DNA of 64,000 nt from Populus alba (taxonomy: Eukaryota > Streptophyta > Magnoliopsida > Malpighiales > Salicaceae). The first letter of the stretch is position 1; the number at the start of each line of letters is the position of its first letter. Of the stretch, positions 1 through 10,042 are shown piece after piece. The DNA is taken from contig NC_133284.1 in NCBI RefSeq assembly GCF_005239225.2, positions 53,823,416 through 53,887,415 on the forward strand, given 5' to 3'. The notes under the pieces are model-generated. The model did no database searches, was not told the origin of the DNA, and saw only the letters and a list, made by a program, of their open reading frames with translations. The position numbers and the translations under genes are program-made.

Positions 1-735
1 TTTTTTCCCTTCAAAGCTATTGTTTATTTAACTATATGATAATAAAAAAATATGATTGAAAAATCGAGCACTAACCCAATATCGAGATATTTGTTTGGCC
101 TCATCCCTAACTAACCTAATATAGCAACCCATTCTTCTTTCGTTTCTCTTTCGATCCTATTTGCTCTCTTTTTTCCTCGGATTTAGTGAGTAGCTTATGT
201 CATTCTTCCCTCCGGGCTTCAATGTTTTTCTATTGTTCAATTTTAGTTCAATTACTCTTGATCTTTTAAAAAATGAAGAATCCAAAAAATTTCTTGCAAA
301 ATCAATCATCAATCCAATATTGAGATAATTATTTTATACAGTAGAGCGCACAAATAAAAAAGTATATCAAAATAAATTATTAATAAAAAAAATGCTATTC
401 AACACAAATCAATGGTCAAAATTAAAATAAAGACATTTTGATGACTAAAGGAAAAAAAAATAGAAGTCAAATCACATCTATTTAAAACAACAAAGGGCTA
501 CTCTTTTGTCTTGTTTTCAATTTTGCTTTCTTGGTCTTAACTTACATAAAACAATAATATTAAATTCTCTTTTTTTAAAAAAAATTGAGCATTAGCTTTG
601 AGATATTTTTTAACATAAAATAAATTATCAACTCCAAATCTCAATAAACAGACAATCTAAGAAGTAATTTAAAAAGAAAGAAAATTCAATAATTGAAGCA
701 AAAATACAAAAATAAAAAGTGTATTACTATAGTAA
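1..735. other. AT-rich intergenic DNA, no gene seen
   Basis: Very AT-rich sequence with homopolymer A and T runs and a pyrimidine-rich stretch near 125-180. No reading frame of useful length, no RNA gene and no recognisable transposon termini were seen. Confidence 0.6.
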
Positions 736-1375
736 GCCACAATGTTTATGGGTATGGGTGAACGATGTTTTCCCTATACATTTGAGTTTTTTTTCTTAAT
801 AGATTTTAACTTGAAATTTCACTTCATAATTTAAAGTTTAAGTTAAGATAGTTCTTTAACATGATATTATATTTTAATGATTAAGTAGTCAATAATTATC
901 AAAATTTCATCTAACAACTTTAATTTTTGAGTTATGATGACTCTTATTAAAAATTTAATAGGTTTCCCGCCAATATATGCAGCAGTGTCTTAGAAATATA
1001 GAGCAATCAAACAAGGTGTTTTCAATATGCAGGATAATTTCACAATAAAAAATGTGTCTAGAAAATACAGAGACATCAAACATGCCGTGTTGATCATGCT
1101 CGAGATAGTTTATAAAAGAAAAGTATGTATGCTAAAGAGAAAACAAAAGAGACTTCTTATATATTATTGTGTTTATTCTACAAGTCCTTACAGATATTTA
1201 TATAGAAAATGAGGGAGCTTTACAAGAAAGGAAAACATAATTACAAGAACATCATAATGCATACTTGTAGCACATAGATTAGACATGATTATAGGAGCAA
1301 CGATCCCATTATACTAGTCAAGATGCAAGTCCGTGATCCTAGCCAACATATCATATTATATCATATTAAGAGTAA
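736..1375 (-). repeat. Left arm of a 32-kb-spaced inverted repeat, LTR-like
   Basis: This block is the diverged reverse complement of 32690-33405. The match runs from a 'gtttatgggtatgggtgaac' segment near 743 to the 'ctagccaacata' segment near 1350. In the right-hand copy the same sequence carries a TATA-like 'ctatataaatag' and begins near 'tgttggctagga', which is the look of a Copia-type LTR, so both arms are probably solo LTRs or fragments in opposite orientation. No internal retrotransposon domain is attached. The short frame at 1027-1212 has no recognisable domain and I do not treat it as a gene. Confidence 0.6.
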
Positions 1376-1779
1376 AATATAATTTTTTATATTTTATTTT
1401 TTAACTTTGTCTTATTTATCATTATCAGATATAATTTTATCTTTGTCTTTTCTATTTTATTTTTATTATCTTCATCTCTTTTATTTTAGGACACTAATCT
1501 AACGCTAACCAATAAATCAAGGTCGGTAAAGAAGCTAAAACATGCAAAATGATTCTTTCTTTTGATTTTCTAGTCTCGTTTCTCCTTCTTTTTTTTTTTT
1601 TTTTAGTTTTCTAAATTTCATCTTGGAAAATTCTGAATTTTCTTTCTTCTTCTCATGTTTATATATATGACGATTCTAATGTAGTTAGGTGACAACTTCC
1701 AAGAGCCGAACTATATGGGAGAGCCTGTAAACTCGAGGTATCTAGTGATGATACTCATACATGTGGGATAGTAAATAAA

Positions 1780-1990
1780 AGTGATAGAATTCAAATCATA
1801 AATGTTCTTTCTCTCTAGTTAACTCTTTAGTAACTATTACCAATTGATCTACTAGTTTTCCAATTTGTTGTACTCTCTAATCAATTCTTCAGTCACTACT
1901 ATTCTGTACTCAGCACAAAATCTCAGGTTCTTATTGTCAAAATGAATTGAGGGACAAAGTGATTTTTCGAGGAATTGAGTTCTTTACAAT
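1780..1990 (+). pseudogene. BBE-like gene relic (N-terminal fragment)
   Basis: The stretch from about 1868 to 1945 is a degraded match to codons roughly 49-71 of the BBE gene at 2480-4129, the part reading '[10 protein letters not shown]...AQNLRF', followed by unrelated sequence and stops. A close copy of the whole block lies at 57895-58100. It appears to be a leftover of an older BBE copy immediately upstream of the functional one. It is too short and broken to be expressed as an enzyme. Confidence 0.6.
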
Positions 1991-2084
1991 TTTTCCACTA
2001 TATTTAATTATAATCTTCATGAGTACTCTAAAAGAAAAATAAAATAAAAAATAAAGTAGAAGAAATATTTGTCTTATTACAACA

Positions 2085-2479
2085 ATGCATCAAACTTTCG
2101 TGTATAAATATATATACACGTTTAAGGTGGGGTTGTGTGTCGGCAGCAGTTAAAAATCCAAGGATACAAAATCTTCCTTGCCAAACGATCCCGAAATATT
2201 TGTTTAATGCATAACGTCTATATTAGTGGAAACGTGTTTTAATCCAAAATAAAATATTTGCTTATGAATATGACTTTGATATATGCAGACAGGTCAAGAT
2301 ACGAATTCAGATTTGTGAAAACCAAAAAGATTATCCAGAATTTATTTATTACCACAGTGCATCAAACTTTAGTGTAGACGTTTAAGGTGGGGTTGTGTGT
2401 CGGCAACAGTTAAAAATTAATCCAAGGATACAAAATCTTCCTTGCCAAACGATCCCGGCTGTGCTAAGTAACTGGCAGA
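2085..2479 (+). promoter_or_regulatory. BBE gene upstream region with a duplicated promoter module
   Basis: Two copies of one module lie upstream of the BBE start codon, at about 2085-2198 and 2345-2460. Each has 'gcatcaaactt', 'cgtttaaggtggggttgtgt', 'cagttaaaaat' and 'ccaaggatacaaaatcttcc', ending 'ccaaacgatccc'. The distal copy contains a TATA-like microsatellite (tataaatatatata, about 2103-2116). The proximal copy has lost it and reads 'agtgtagacg'. The same module occurs at 11640-11760 and twice at 58330-58722. Such strong retention makes it a good candidate for the core promoter and 5' UTR, but no transcription start can be fixed from sequence. Confidence 0.5.
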
Positions 2480-4129
2480 ATGATTCTTTCAAGCTATGCA
2501 TCTCTATGGATATTTGGAGTCCTGCTTCTATCTCCTTCTCTGATAATTTCACTTCCGATTCGGGATAGCTTTCTACAATGTCTCCAAAAAAATTCTGACA
2601 TATCCTTTCCATTCTCCACTTTGCTGTACTCTCCAGTCAATTCTTCATTCACTTCTATTTTACAATCTTCAGCACAAAATCTCAGGTTCACGCTGCCTTT
2701 GACTCCGAAACCAGAACTTCTTTTCAAACCTGTGGAGGAATCCCATATCCAAGCTGCTGTTATTTGCTCAAAACAGCTCGGAATTCACCTCAGAGTTCGC
2801 AGTGGAGGCCATGACCGTGAGGGGCTCTCTTATGTCTCTGAAATTGACACACCTTTCATTGTTGTAGACCTGGACATGCTACGTTCTATCAGCATTGACA
2901 TTGATGGTAATAGCGCTTGGGTGCAGGCAGGTGCTACAATTGGTGAGCTTTACTATAGAATTTCAGAGAAAAGTGAAAAACATGGCTTCCCAGCTGGTGT
3001 TTGTCCTAGTGTTGGTGTTGGTGGACACATTACAGGAGGTGGATATGGCTCCATGTTTAGAAAATATGGCCTTGCTGCGGATAATGTCATCGATGCTCGT
3101 ATAATAGACGCACAGGGAAGAGTGTTTGACCGGAAAGTCATGGGAGAAGATCTTTTTTGGGCAATAAGAGGAGGTGGAGGCGGCAGCTTTGGAATCATTT
3201 CTGCCTGGAAAGTTAAACTGGTTCCTGTTCCATCAACTGTGACAGTTTTTAGGGTTGCCAAGACTTTGGAACAAGGTGCGACTAACCTCCTCTACAGATG
3301 GCAACAAGTGGCTGATAAACTTGACGATGACCTCTTCCTCTCTGTCAGTGTACAATTGGAAAATGCTTGTAAGAAATGTAAAAAAACTATTTCAACTTCC
3401 TATGATGCGTTGTTTCTTGGTGATACCAAGAGACTCCTACAGGTAATGCAAGAAAGCTTTCCTGAATTGGGCTTGCAACAGCAGGATTGCATTGAAACAA
3501 GCTGGATCAATTCAGTGCTATATATGTCTTTCTTTCCCAACAATACAACTCCTGAAATTTTACTTCAACGGAATAATTTGTTCAAACGCTACTTGAAAGG
3601 CAAGTCAGACTTTGTCAAAGAACCAATACCTGAAACCGCACTTGAAGGGCTATGGGAAAGGTTATTTGAAGAAGAGAACCCTACCATGGTATTGATTCCT
3701 TATGGTGGAATGATGAATAAAATCTCAGAATATCAGATTCCTTACCCTCATAGAAAGGGCAACCTGTTCATGATCGACTACTCAACCAGCTGGAAAGATC
3801 CTTCTGAGAATGCTGCAAAGAATATTGATTGGGTTAGGAAGATTTATGAGTACATGGCACCTTATGTCTCCATGAATCCTAGGGAAGCGTATGGAAATTA
3901 CAGGGATCTTGATCTGGGCATGAACGAGAAGACTAACACAAGTTGTGAAGAAGCAAGTGTTTGGGGTACCAAGTACTTCAAGGATAACTTCTACAGATTG
4001 GTACAAGTGAAGACCAGAGTAGATCCTGATAACTTCTTCAGACATGAACAGAGTATTCCTCCTTGCCACATCTCAGAGAAAGAGAGATTGAAGTGTGTTT
4101 CATGGTGTTTAAGCTTATGGAAGACATAA
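2480..4129 (+). CDS. BBE-like secreted FAD-linked oxidoreductase, intact
   Basis: Intronless 549-residue protein of the berberine-bridge-enzyme-like (reticuline-oxidase-like) family, at the family's usual length. Residues 1-24 form a hydrophobic signal peptide ending near 'SPSLIIS', so export to the cell wall or endomembrane system is expected. An FAD-binding type-4 (PCMH) domain spans about 75-250. Both residues of the bicovalent flavin link are present: His111 in 'RSGGHDREG' and Cys175 in 'PAGVCPSVG'. The C-terminal BBE domain has 'NYRDLDLG' and '[11 protein letters not shown]'. Val178, at the oxygen-gatekeeper position known from Arabidopsis BBE-like 15, suggests oxidase rather than dehydrogenase activity. 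Arg113 replaces the Tyr or Phe usual two residues after the flavin His. Family substrates include oligogalacturonides, cellodextrins, monolignols and alkaloids; the substrate here is unknown. The start ATG immediately precedes the signal peptide and follows the duplicated promoter module. Confidence 0.93.
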   Translation: MILSSYASLWIFGVLLLSPSLIISLPIRDSFLQCLQKNSDISFPFSTLLYSPVNSSFTSILQSSAQNLRFTLPLTPKPELLFKPVEESHIQAAVICSKQLGIHLRVRSGGHDREGLSYVSEIDTPFIVVDLDMLRSISIDIDGNSAWVQAGATIGELYYRISEKSEKHGFPAGVCPSVGVGGHITGGGYGSMFRKYGLAADNVIDARIIDAQGRVFDRKVMGEDLFWAIRGGGGGSFGIISAWKVKLVPVPSTVTVFRVAKTLEQGATNLLYRWQQVADKLDDDLFLSVSVQLENACKKCKKTISTSYDALFLGDTKRLLQVMQESFPELGLQQQDCIETSWINSVLYMSFFPNNTTPEILLQRNNLFKRYLKGKSDFVKEPIPETALEGLWERLFEEENPTMVLIPYGGMMNKISEYQIPYPHRKGNLFMIDYSTSWKDPSENAAKNIDWVRKIYEYMAPYVSMNPREAYGNYRDLDLGMNEKTNTSCEEASVWGTKYFKDNFYRLVQVKTRVDPDNFFRHEQSIPPCHISEKERLKCVSWCLSLWKT

Positions 4130-5194
4130 TAAACGAAAAATGTGAGACTCCATTGTGACTGAATAAGATATAATGATGCAGAATTATAACATAGCAAACA
4201 ACACCCCTACGCTTTTTCCATGATTCAACAGGTTTTCAGCAAATTAATCACACTTCTGCCGTTTCTATATCAGATTCCAAAGGCTGTCATGATCACTCCA
4301 CTGCTCTTCTGGTAACTGATAAGCAGAAATAATGCAGATTTTTCCATTGTTCCAAAGGCTGTCTGATAACTTCTTCAGACATGAACAGAGTATTCCAAAA
4401 GACTGATCCTCCCTTTCTATTCCAATTACTCACATAGGAAATAATCAACGCAGAATCAGTGATGGAGGAGGTTTTTAAGAAATATTATTTTTATTTTTTC
4501 TAAACTTTAAAAAATTATATAACATACTTAATAATTTTATTTTTTGATTTTTATTATTATTTTTTTATTTTTAGGTTTTTAGGTTGATTTTTAGATTTAT
4601 TTAAGGATGGCAAATCTTTTCAAAAAACTAAATTACTTGAAAAAAAATATTTAGTAATAAAATTATGAATTAATGTTTTTGTATAATCCTTTCTTTTAAA
4701 ATCTACATCAATTAGGGTTGTGTTCGGTTGATATCCAAGGATAAAAATGATATAAATATGTTTAGTTAAGGATATGAAAATAAAAATATAAAATAAATAT
4801 AATTTTAGAACAATTTTAAAGTGAATATTTTTCACTATTTCAAAACATTAGATAAAAAAAAAAACTTATATTTCTTTCTTTCTTTTTATCTCTGTTGTCT
4901 TTGTTTCTTGTATTTTAAAATTGTAATTAAACACTAACTAAAGGTGCAAGTAGTTTATTTTTAACAATGGATCTCTAATGTTTAATAATCTTTTATATAA
5001 TGACCCCTTTAAATTAAACAATTATATATTTCTTGATTGATTGTGGTATCTCAATATATTTATTGCCCATGAGCATAATAATTCAGATACTACCACATTA
5101 TTGGGGTAATAATGGAGGTAATAGTGGTTGACCATAAAATTATTATTCATTAAATTTTTATGGATGGAAGGTCCCTTTCTATATTTAAAACGAG
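4130..5194. other. 3' flank of the BBE gene, AT-rich
   Basis: The first 300 bp probably hold the 3' UTR. They include, at 4363-4396, an exact 34-bp repeat of the coding segment 4026-4059. From about 4480 the sequence is AT-rich with no gene. The whole stretch is repeated at 13413-14480 with only small differences. Confidence 0.6.
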
Positions 5195-5199
5195 TGAGA

Positions 5200-5688
5200 T
5201 GTTAGGTTTGTTAGGTGTGTTGCCATTTAATGTGCTTAACATTACCATTGACCAGCAGCCTTTGTTGAAGAAGATGGCAGCCACCATTGACTGCAGCTGC
5301 AGCTGCTGGAAAATGAAGAAGAGAAGCCACCATTCCTGCTATAAATAGGCACTAAGTGTAGAGAGCAAAATGAGAGAGTTGAGAGAAAGAAAGATGTGAG
5401 AAATGTAGGAGAGAGTGGGCTGCCAAGGCAGCCAGCAGTAGCTGCCAAGGCAGCCAGCAGTAGCTGCCATTGCAGCACTGAGTAGAGAGAAATAGAGTGA
5501 GGTTGAGAGTTGCCAAAGAGGAGATGATTCCTCCTCCTCTATTGTTGTAAATTTTGTTCTCTCCCTATATAATCAAATGACTTCTCCCGTGGATGTAGGC
5601 GGTTTGCCGAACCACGTTAAATTTTGTGTCAGTGTGCTTGCCCTCCCGAGAGCAAATATCAGTACATCACCGGTCGGAATTCCCTACA
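5200..5688 (+). repeat. 5' LTR of the non-autonomous element
   Basis: It starts TGTTAGG and ends CCCTACA. A TATA box 'ctataaatagg' sits near 5339-5349. It carries two copies of a 22-bp unit 'gctgccaaggcagccagcag...' (about 5420-5463), whereas the 3' LTR has one, giving 489 versus 467 bp. Confidence 0.92.
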
Positions 5689-5690
5689 AT

Positions 5691-5702
5691 TGGTATCAGA
5701 GC
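5691..5702 (+). other. Primer binding site (initiator Met tRNA type)
   Basis: 'tggtatcagagc' begins 2 bp after the 5' LTR end and matches the usual plant initiator-methionine tRNA primer site. Confidence 0.9.
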
Positions 5703-7629
5703 ATATGGTTTAAGTGGTGTTTGATTTTTTGCTCAAAAATGAAAGTTGTCAAAATGTTGTTTTGACCATCCCACTGTGTAGAGGAGGCCGAGACGAAGCC
5801 ACTGGTGAAAACGGCGTCAAAATCGAACGTCGGACATGGCCGCACTCTCCATCACTCTCCGGTGAGGTGGCGGGCCACGCGCGCAGACGCGCCCCACGTG
5901 TCTTCTTCACCCGGATGAGTTGACCCGACCCGAATACCAGTTGACCCGACCCATGTGAACAGAAGACATGAACAGTGACAGTGCCATGAACAGTACTATG
6001 CAAAGGATGACATCAGCATGATACAAGGATGACATCAGAGTACACAGTCAGCAAGGAATTGACTAGTCAACATCCATGTCAGCATAGGGGGACCCACCTG
6101 CCACGTCATCAGCCGCGAGCCGAGCCACGACGAGCCGAGTGAGCCGAGCCTAATTGGAGCTGAGCCGAGCCGCGAGCCGAGGGATAGGATCCAGTGGAGC
6201 TGATCCTACGTGCAACCGGATCTGAAATTGAATCTGAGCCGTTGATCAGGCCAGAATTGTTTTGATCAAAACTTAGCCGTCTGAAGTGCGATTTGGACGA
6301 TTCAAGACATGTTTCCAGCTAATTTGATCATTCCGGATGCAATGGTATGGTCCGATCGTTGAGATTCGAGACCGAAAATGGCAGTGGTGAATTATTGAAG
6401 AGAGATTGCCCGATCAGGAGGCATCTGAAGGTCATCCTGGTGGTCGATGGAGATGAAGAAGAAGAAGGTGCACATGTTTACCCAATTACATGTGCTGAAC
6501 TGTTAAATGGGAAAATTTTAATGCCTTGATGGAAGGCAAAATTGGGACACTCAGGACACCCAAGATGTGGACGATTTGAGGTGTAGAGTGAAAACTGATG
6601 AAGACCAATCTTGTCGAATCTAAGCACTGGTAGTCTCGCCAGATGTTGAGAAGTCAGGTATAAAACCGGGATACCCCAGATCACTTGTAAAGGAAAGCCG
6701 CAACAAAGCTAGCAAATGGTTGTATATACAAAAAGGCAGTACGGTGGATAGATACGTTCTAAGAAGTTCTGTCTAGGAGATTGGGTTTTAAGCGGGACCG
6801 TTGTGACCCCTCCAAATCTTTCCTGGGAACTTGCTTAGTTGAAGGATCATCCACACAGTACTATTTTTGTATATGTAACAGTTTGTAATGAAACTGTTGA
6901 AGACTAGCAGGATGATGGCACAAAGGAACAATTGGGTTCCGTATGATCAAGGATCTGATGGAGTGGTGATTTCTCCAAAAGAAGTTAGATTCAGTGACTG
7001 TGATTTCTCGAAGGGAGAATTGATGAAGACCCTGATAATGGAAGAGAAATACAGCAAGGGATAAAGATTGGCACCCTATTTTGACTTGGATAAATGTTGT
7101 GACAGGATGAGCTGCTGTCAAACATAAAAGCAAAGAATAGGGAGAAATCTGGAGAACCGAAATTGCACGAGAGCACACGGAGATTGTGCAGGAGTACCCG
7201 GAGGATCCAACGAGGTACTGTTATGAGACAATAGGTGCAAGGAGAAGAAGAGTTCCCAGATGAAGCTCAGAGCAGAGACTATGTGAAAAAGTTGTACAAC
7301 AAGAAGTCTTTTGTGCTCTTGATGAAGGCAACAAGCGAGGACCTTTCCAGTGCATGCAAGGATGGAAAGATGAGCTGTTGCAGAAGCATCTAATTGAGGG
7401 GGTGCGAACGCCTATGATGAAAGGCGAAGACACCAAAGAGAGTTGGTGTGGGTGGAGCTGTCAAGCAGAAAGGGATAGAAGCTCCAAACATAGAAAATGA
7501 GATGGAAAACTGTGAAGAGTGCACCGCAACTTTCTCTTTCTATGTGATCAGTGGTAGTGATCTCTCCCAAGTCCACATGGTGGTAGAGAATCTTGGAGCC
7601 ACTAGAAACATCCCCTATGAAGGAGGATG

Positions 7630-8345
7630 TGGCCGTCTCATGATGACGAGTATAGACACCTCAGATGGAAGGTGTGTGGGCTAAGATTAGAGACTTGGTT
7701 CAGACTGTCACATGACGACAGGCAGAGACACCTCAGATAGAAGGTGTGAGGACCATGGTATGAGTCCAAGATCAGACCGTCTCATGATGACAGGCGAAGA
7801 CACCTTAGACAGAAGGTGTGAGGACCATGATATGAGTCCAAGATCAGGTTGTCTCATGATGACAGGCGGAGACACCTCAGATGAAAGGTGTAAGGACCTT
7901 GATATGAGTCCATGTTCAGGCTGTCTCATGACGAGCAGAAACACCTCGGATGGAAGGTGTGAGGACCATGGTATGAGTCCAAGATCAGACCGTCTCATGA
8001 CGACAGGCGGAGACACCTCAGACAGAAGGTGTGAGGACCATGATATGAGTCCATGTTCAGACCGTCTCATGACGACATGCGAAGACACCTTAGACAGAAG
8101 GTGTGAGGACCATGATATGAGTCCAAGATCAGGTTGTCGCATGACAACGGGCGGAGACACCTCAGAGGAAGGTGTGGGCCACGATGTGAGCCCAGATTCA
8201 AACCGTCGCATGACGACGAGCGGAGACACCTCAGAAGAAGGTGTGTGGGCCATAATAGAAGCCCTAGATTTAGACCGCCACATGACGACGAGTGGAGACA
8301 CCTGAGGAGAAGGTGTGAGGGCCTGGATAGAAGCCCTAATTCAGA
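7630..8345 (+). repeat. About 72-bp tandem repeat array inside the LTR element
   Basis: Around nine to ten units of about 72 bp, each with a 'ctcatgacgacaggcgg' type start followed by 'agacacctcaga', 'aggtgtgaggacca' and 'atgagtcca'. Because the unit is close to 24 codons and lacks stops, about 594 bp stay open on both strands (7712-8305 + and 7708-8301 -). I see no match to a known gag repeat and regard the frames as a by-product of the repeat length. The outermost units are the most diverged. Confidence 0.85.
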
Positions 8346-9165
8346 ACGCCCCAAAGCCGATGTGATGGCTAGATATGAGTGGACAAGTGTATAGCCAATG
8401 AAGTGACTATGATGAGTATGAAGACAAATGCAGGATTGACTTTCATGGATATTGCCCCCATGCTAAAGATCAATGAGCTAGAAGACATTTGCCTTGAACA
8501 ATAAGTGGGTGACTTGTGGAGCATTAAGACGCGACTGCTATGAATGAGCAGAGGGCATGCGCAGGTTCCGGGAACAAGTTGACTCTTGTCAAGGTGGTGA
8601 GCTCGGAGATGACATTGTAATACTCAGAGTATGAAGATTGATATGGATCAACCTGTAATGGGCTGCCCCCATAAGTAAAGGTGGATAGCTACCCGAACTC
8701 TTGAGACTAAGAGTGACTCATGGAGAAGTAAGGCGTGGTTCCTAAGGTGGAACAGAGGGCAGACGCAACTCCTGGATGAGTAGACTCTTGGAAGAGTGGG
8801 GAGCTCGTGATCACATTAAAATACTCAATGACTGTCGCACTTGGGAATATCAGTTTGAGGGGGTGTTGTAAGCCTTGATGTAAGGCTTGATAAATCATTC
8901 CGGGCCAAGCATGGTTGATATGCTTGAAGGGGAATGTTGTTCCAGAGACAAACGTTAAACACTCTTCAGATGAGATGTGACAAACCATCTGGTTGAAGTG
9001 ATCCTTTGGAATGAGCAAAGGGGTGTTTGGTTGACTCTGGTGATTGAAAGGTTTGGCGAGTACCTGTAAACTTGGCTGCAGACGCTCTCGGAATGGTAAG
9101 TTTGGAAGAGCTGCAGGATGCAAGATTGTGCTGAAGAAGCAAGAGGACAATTGCCCATATAAATG

Positions 9166-9179
9166 TCAAAGGGGGTGAT
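9166..9179 (+). other. Polypurine tract of the non-autonomous element
   Basis: The purine-rich 'tcaaagggggtgat' lies directly before the TG start of the 3' LTR at 9180, as expected for plus-strand priming. Confidence 0.8.
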
Positions 9180-9646
9180 TGTTAGGTTTGTTAGGTGTGT
9201 TGCCATTTAATGTGCCTAACATTACCATTGACCAGCAGCCTTTGTTGAAGAAGATGGCAGCCACCATTGACTGCAGCTGCAGCTGCTGGAAAATGAAGAA
9301 GAGAAGCCACCATTCCTGCTATAAATAGGCACTAAGTGTAGAGAGCAAAATGAGAGAGTTGAGAGAAAGAAAGATGTGAGAAATGTAGGAGAGAGTGGGC
9401 TGCCAAGGCAGCCAGCAGTAGCTGCCATTGCAGCACTGAGTAGAGAGAAATAGAGTGAGGTTGAGAGTTGCCAAAGAGGAGATGATTCCTCCTCCTCTAT
9501 TGTTGTAAATTTTGTTCTCTCCCTATATAATCAAATGACTTCTCCCGTGGATGTAGGCGGTTTGCCGAACCACGTTAAATTTTGTGTCAGTGTGCTTGCC
9601 CTCCCGAGAGCAAATATCAGTACATCACTGGTCGGAATTCCCTACA
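9180..9646 (+). repeat. 3' LTR of the non-autonomous element
   Basis: 467-bp direct copy of 5200-5688. Differences seen are gtgcCtaac versus gtgcTtaac, atcacTggtc versus atcacCggtc, and one fewer 22-bp unit. Confidence 0.92.
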
Positions 9647-9651
9647 TGAGA

Positions 9652-10042
9652 GATATTGGGCGAGGCTCATGCCTATCATGGGTGATTTTATTGAGTGCTC
9701 AAGCTTGCCTTATCAAGATGCTGCTGCCATTTGAACTTTGTTGTCTAGTAGACGCTCTCTTGCGCCTAGTATTTCCAAGTCAATTGTCTCTATTTTCCCA
9801 TGGTTGCTGCCTTGCTGCTTTGGATCCGTTTGGTCTGCAAATATAGAAGGACCTACCTTGTCTATGTGTATTTATATTTTCTTTTCTTTCTCCATTCCTA
9901 GGGTTCTTCCTGTCTTGGATTGATTTTCACTTGCGAGATGTTTGCTGTTTTGAGCTATCCAAAAAATAAAAAAAATGTCCATGTCATTTTATTTTTCATT
10001 TTTGGTTCCTTCTTGCAAGCACAAGTGCTTGTGTGTTTGGAG
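9652..10042. other. Flank between BBE 3' region and Copia LTR
   Basis: In unit 2 this DNA (14481-14872) continues directly from the BBE 3' flank, which confirms that 5200-9651 is an insertion. The last 65 bp before the Copia LTR resemble the DNA beside the - strand Copia LTR at 63760-63840. The frame at 9535-9846 only joins LTR to flank and is not a gene. Confidence 0.55.

Larger units (their letters stand above)
5200..9646 (+). mobile_element. Young non-autonomous LTR retrotransposon (LARD-like)
   Basis: A complete 4447-bp element bounded by TG...CA direct LTRs (5200-5688 and 9180-9646) and a perfect 5-bp target duplication TGAGA (5195-5199 and 9647-9651). A 12-base primer binding site 'tggtatcagagc' (initiator Met tRNA type) lies at 5691-5702 and a polypurine tract precedes the 3' LTR. 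The 3.49-kb interior has no recognisable gag, protease, integrase or reverse transcriptase, so it must be moved by proteins of another element. The LTRs differ by two substitutions that I can see plus one 22-bp repeat unit, so insertion was recent. The empty target site is preserved at about 14470-14490 in the second duplication unit. Confidence 0.93.

Noticed and set aside
2953..3261. Antisense frame of 102 residues within the BBE gene (also at 12236-12544)
   Set aside because: Shadow of the highly conserved Gly-rich FAD motifs on the coding strand. It shows no domain of its own.
7708..8301. 197-residue frame antisense to an equal-length frame in the 72-bp array
   Set aside because: Both frames exist because the unit length is close to a multiple of three and lacks stops. 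There is no known domain, start context or independent support.
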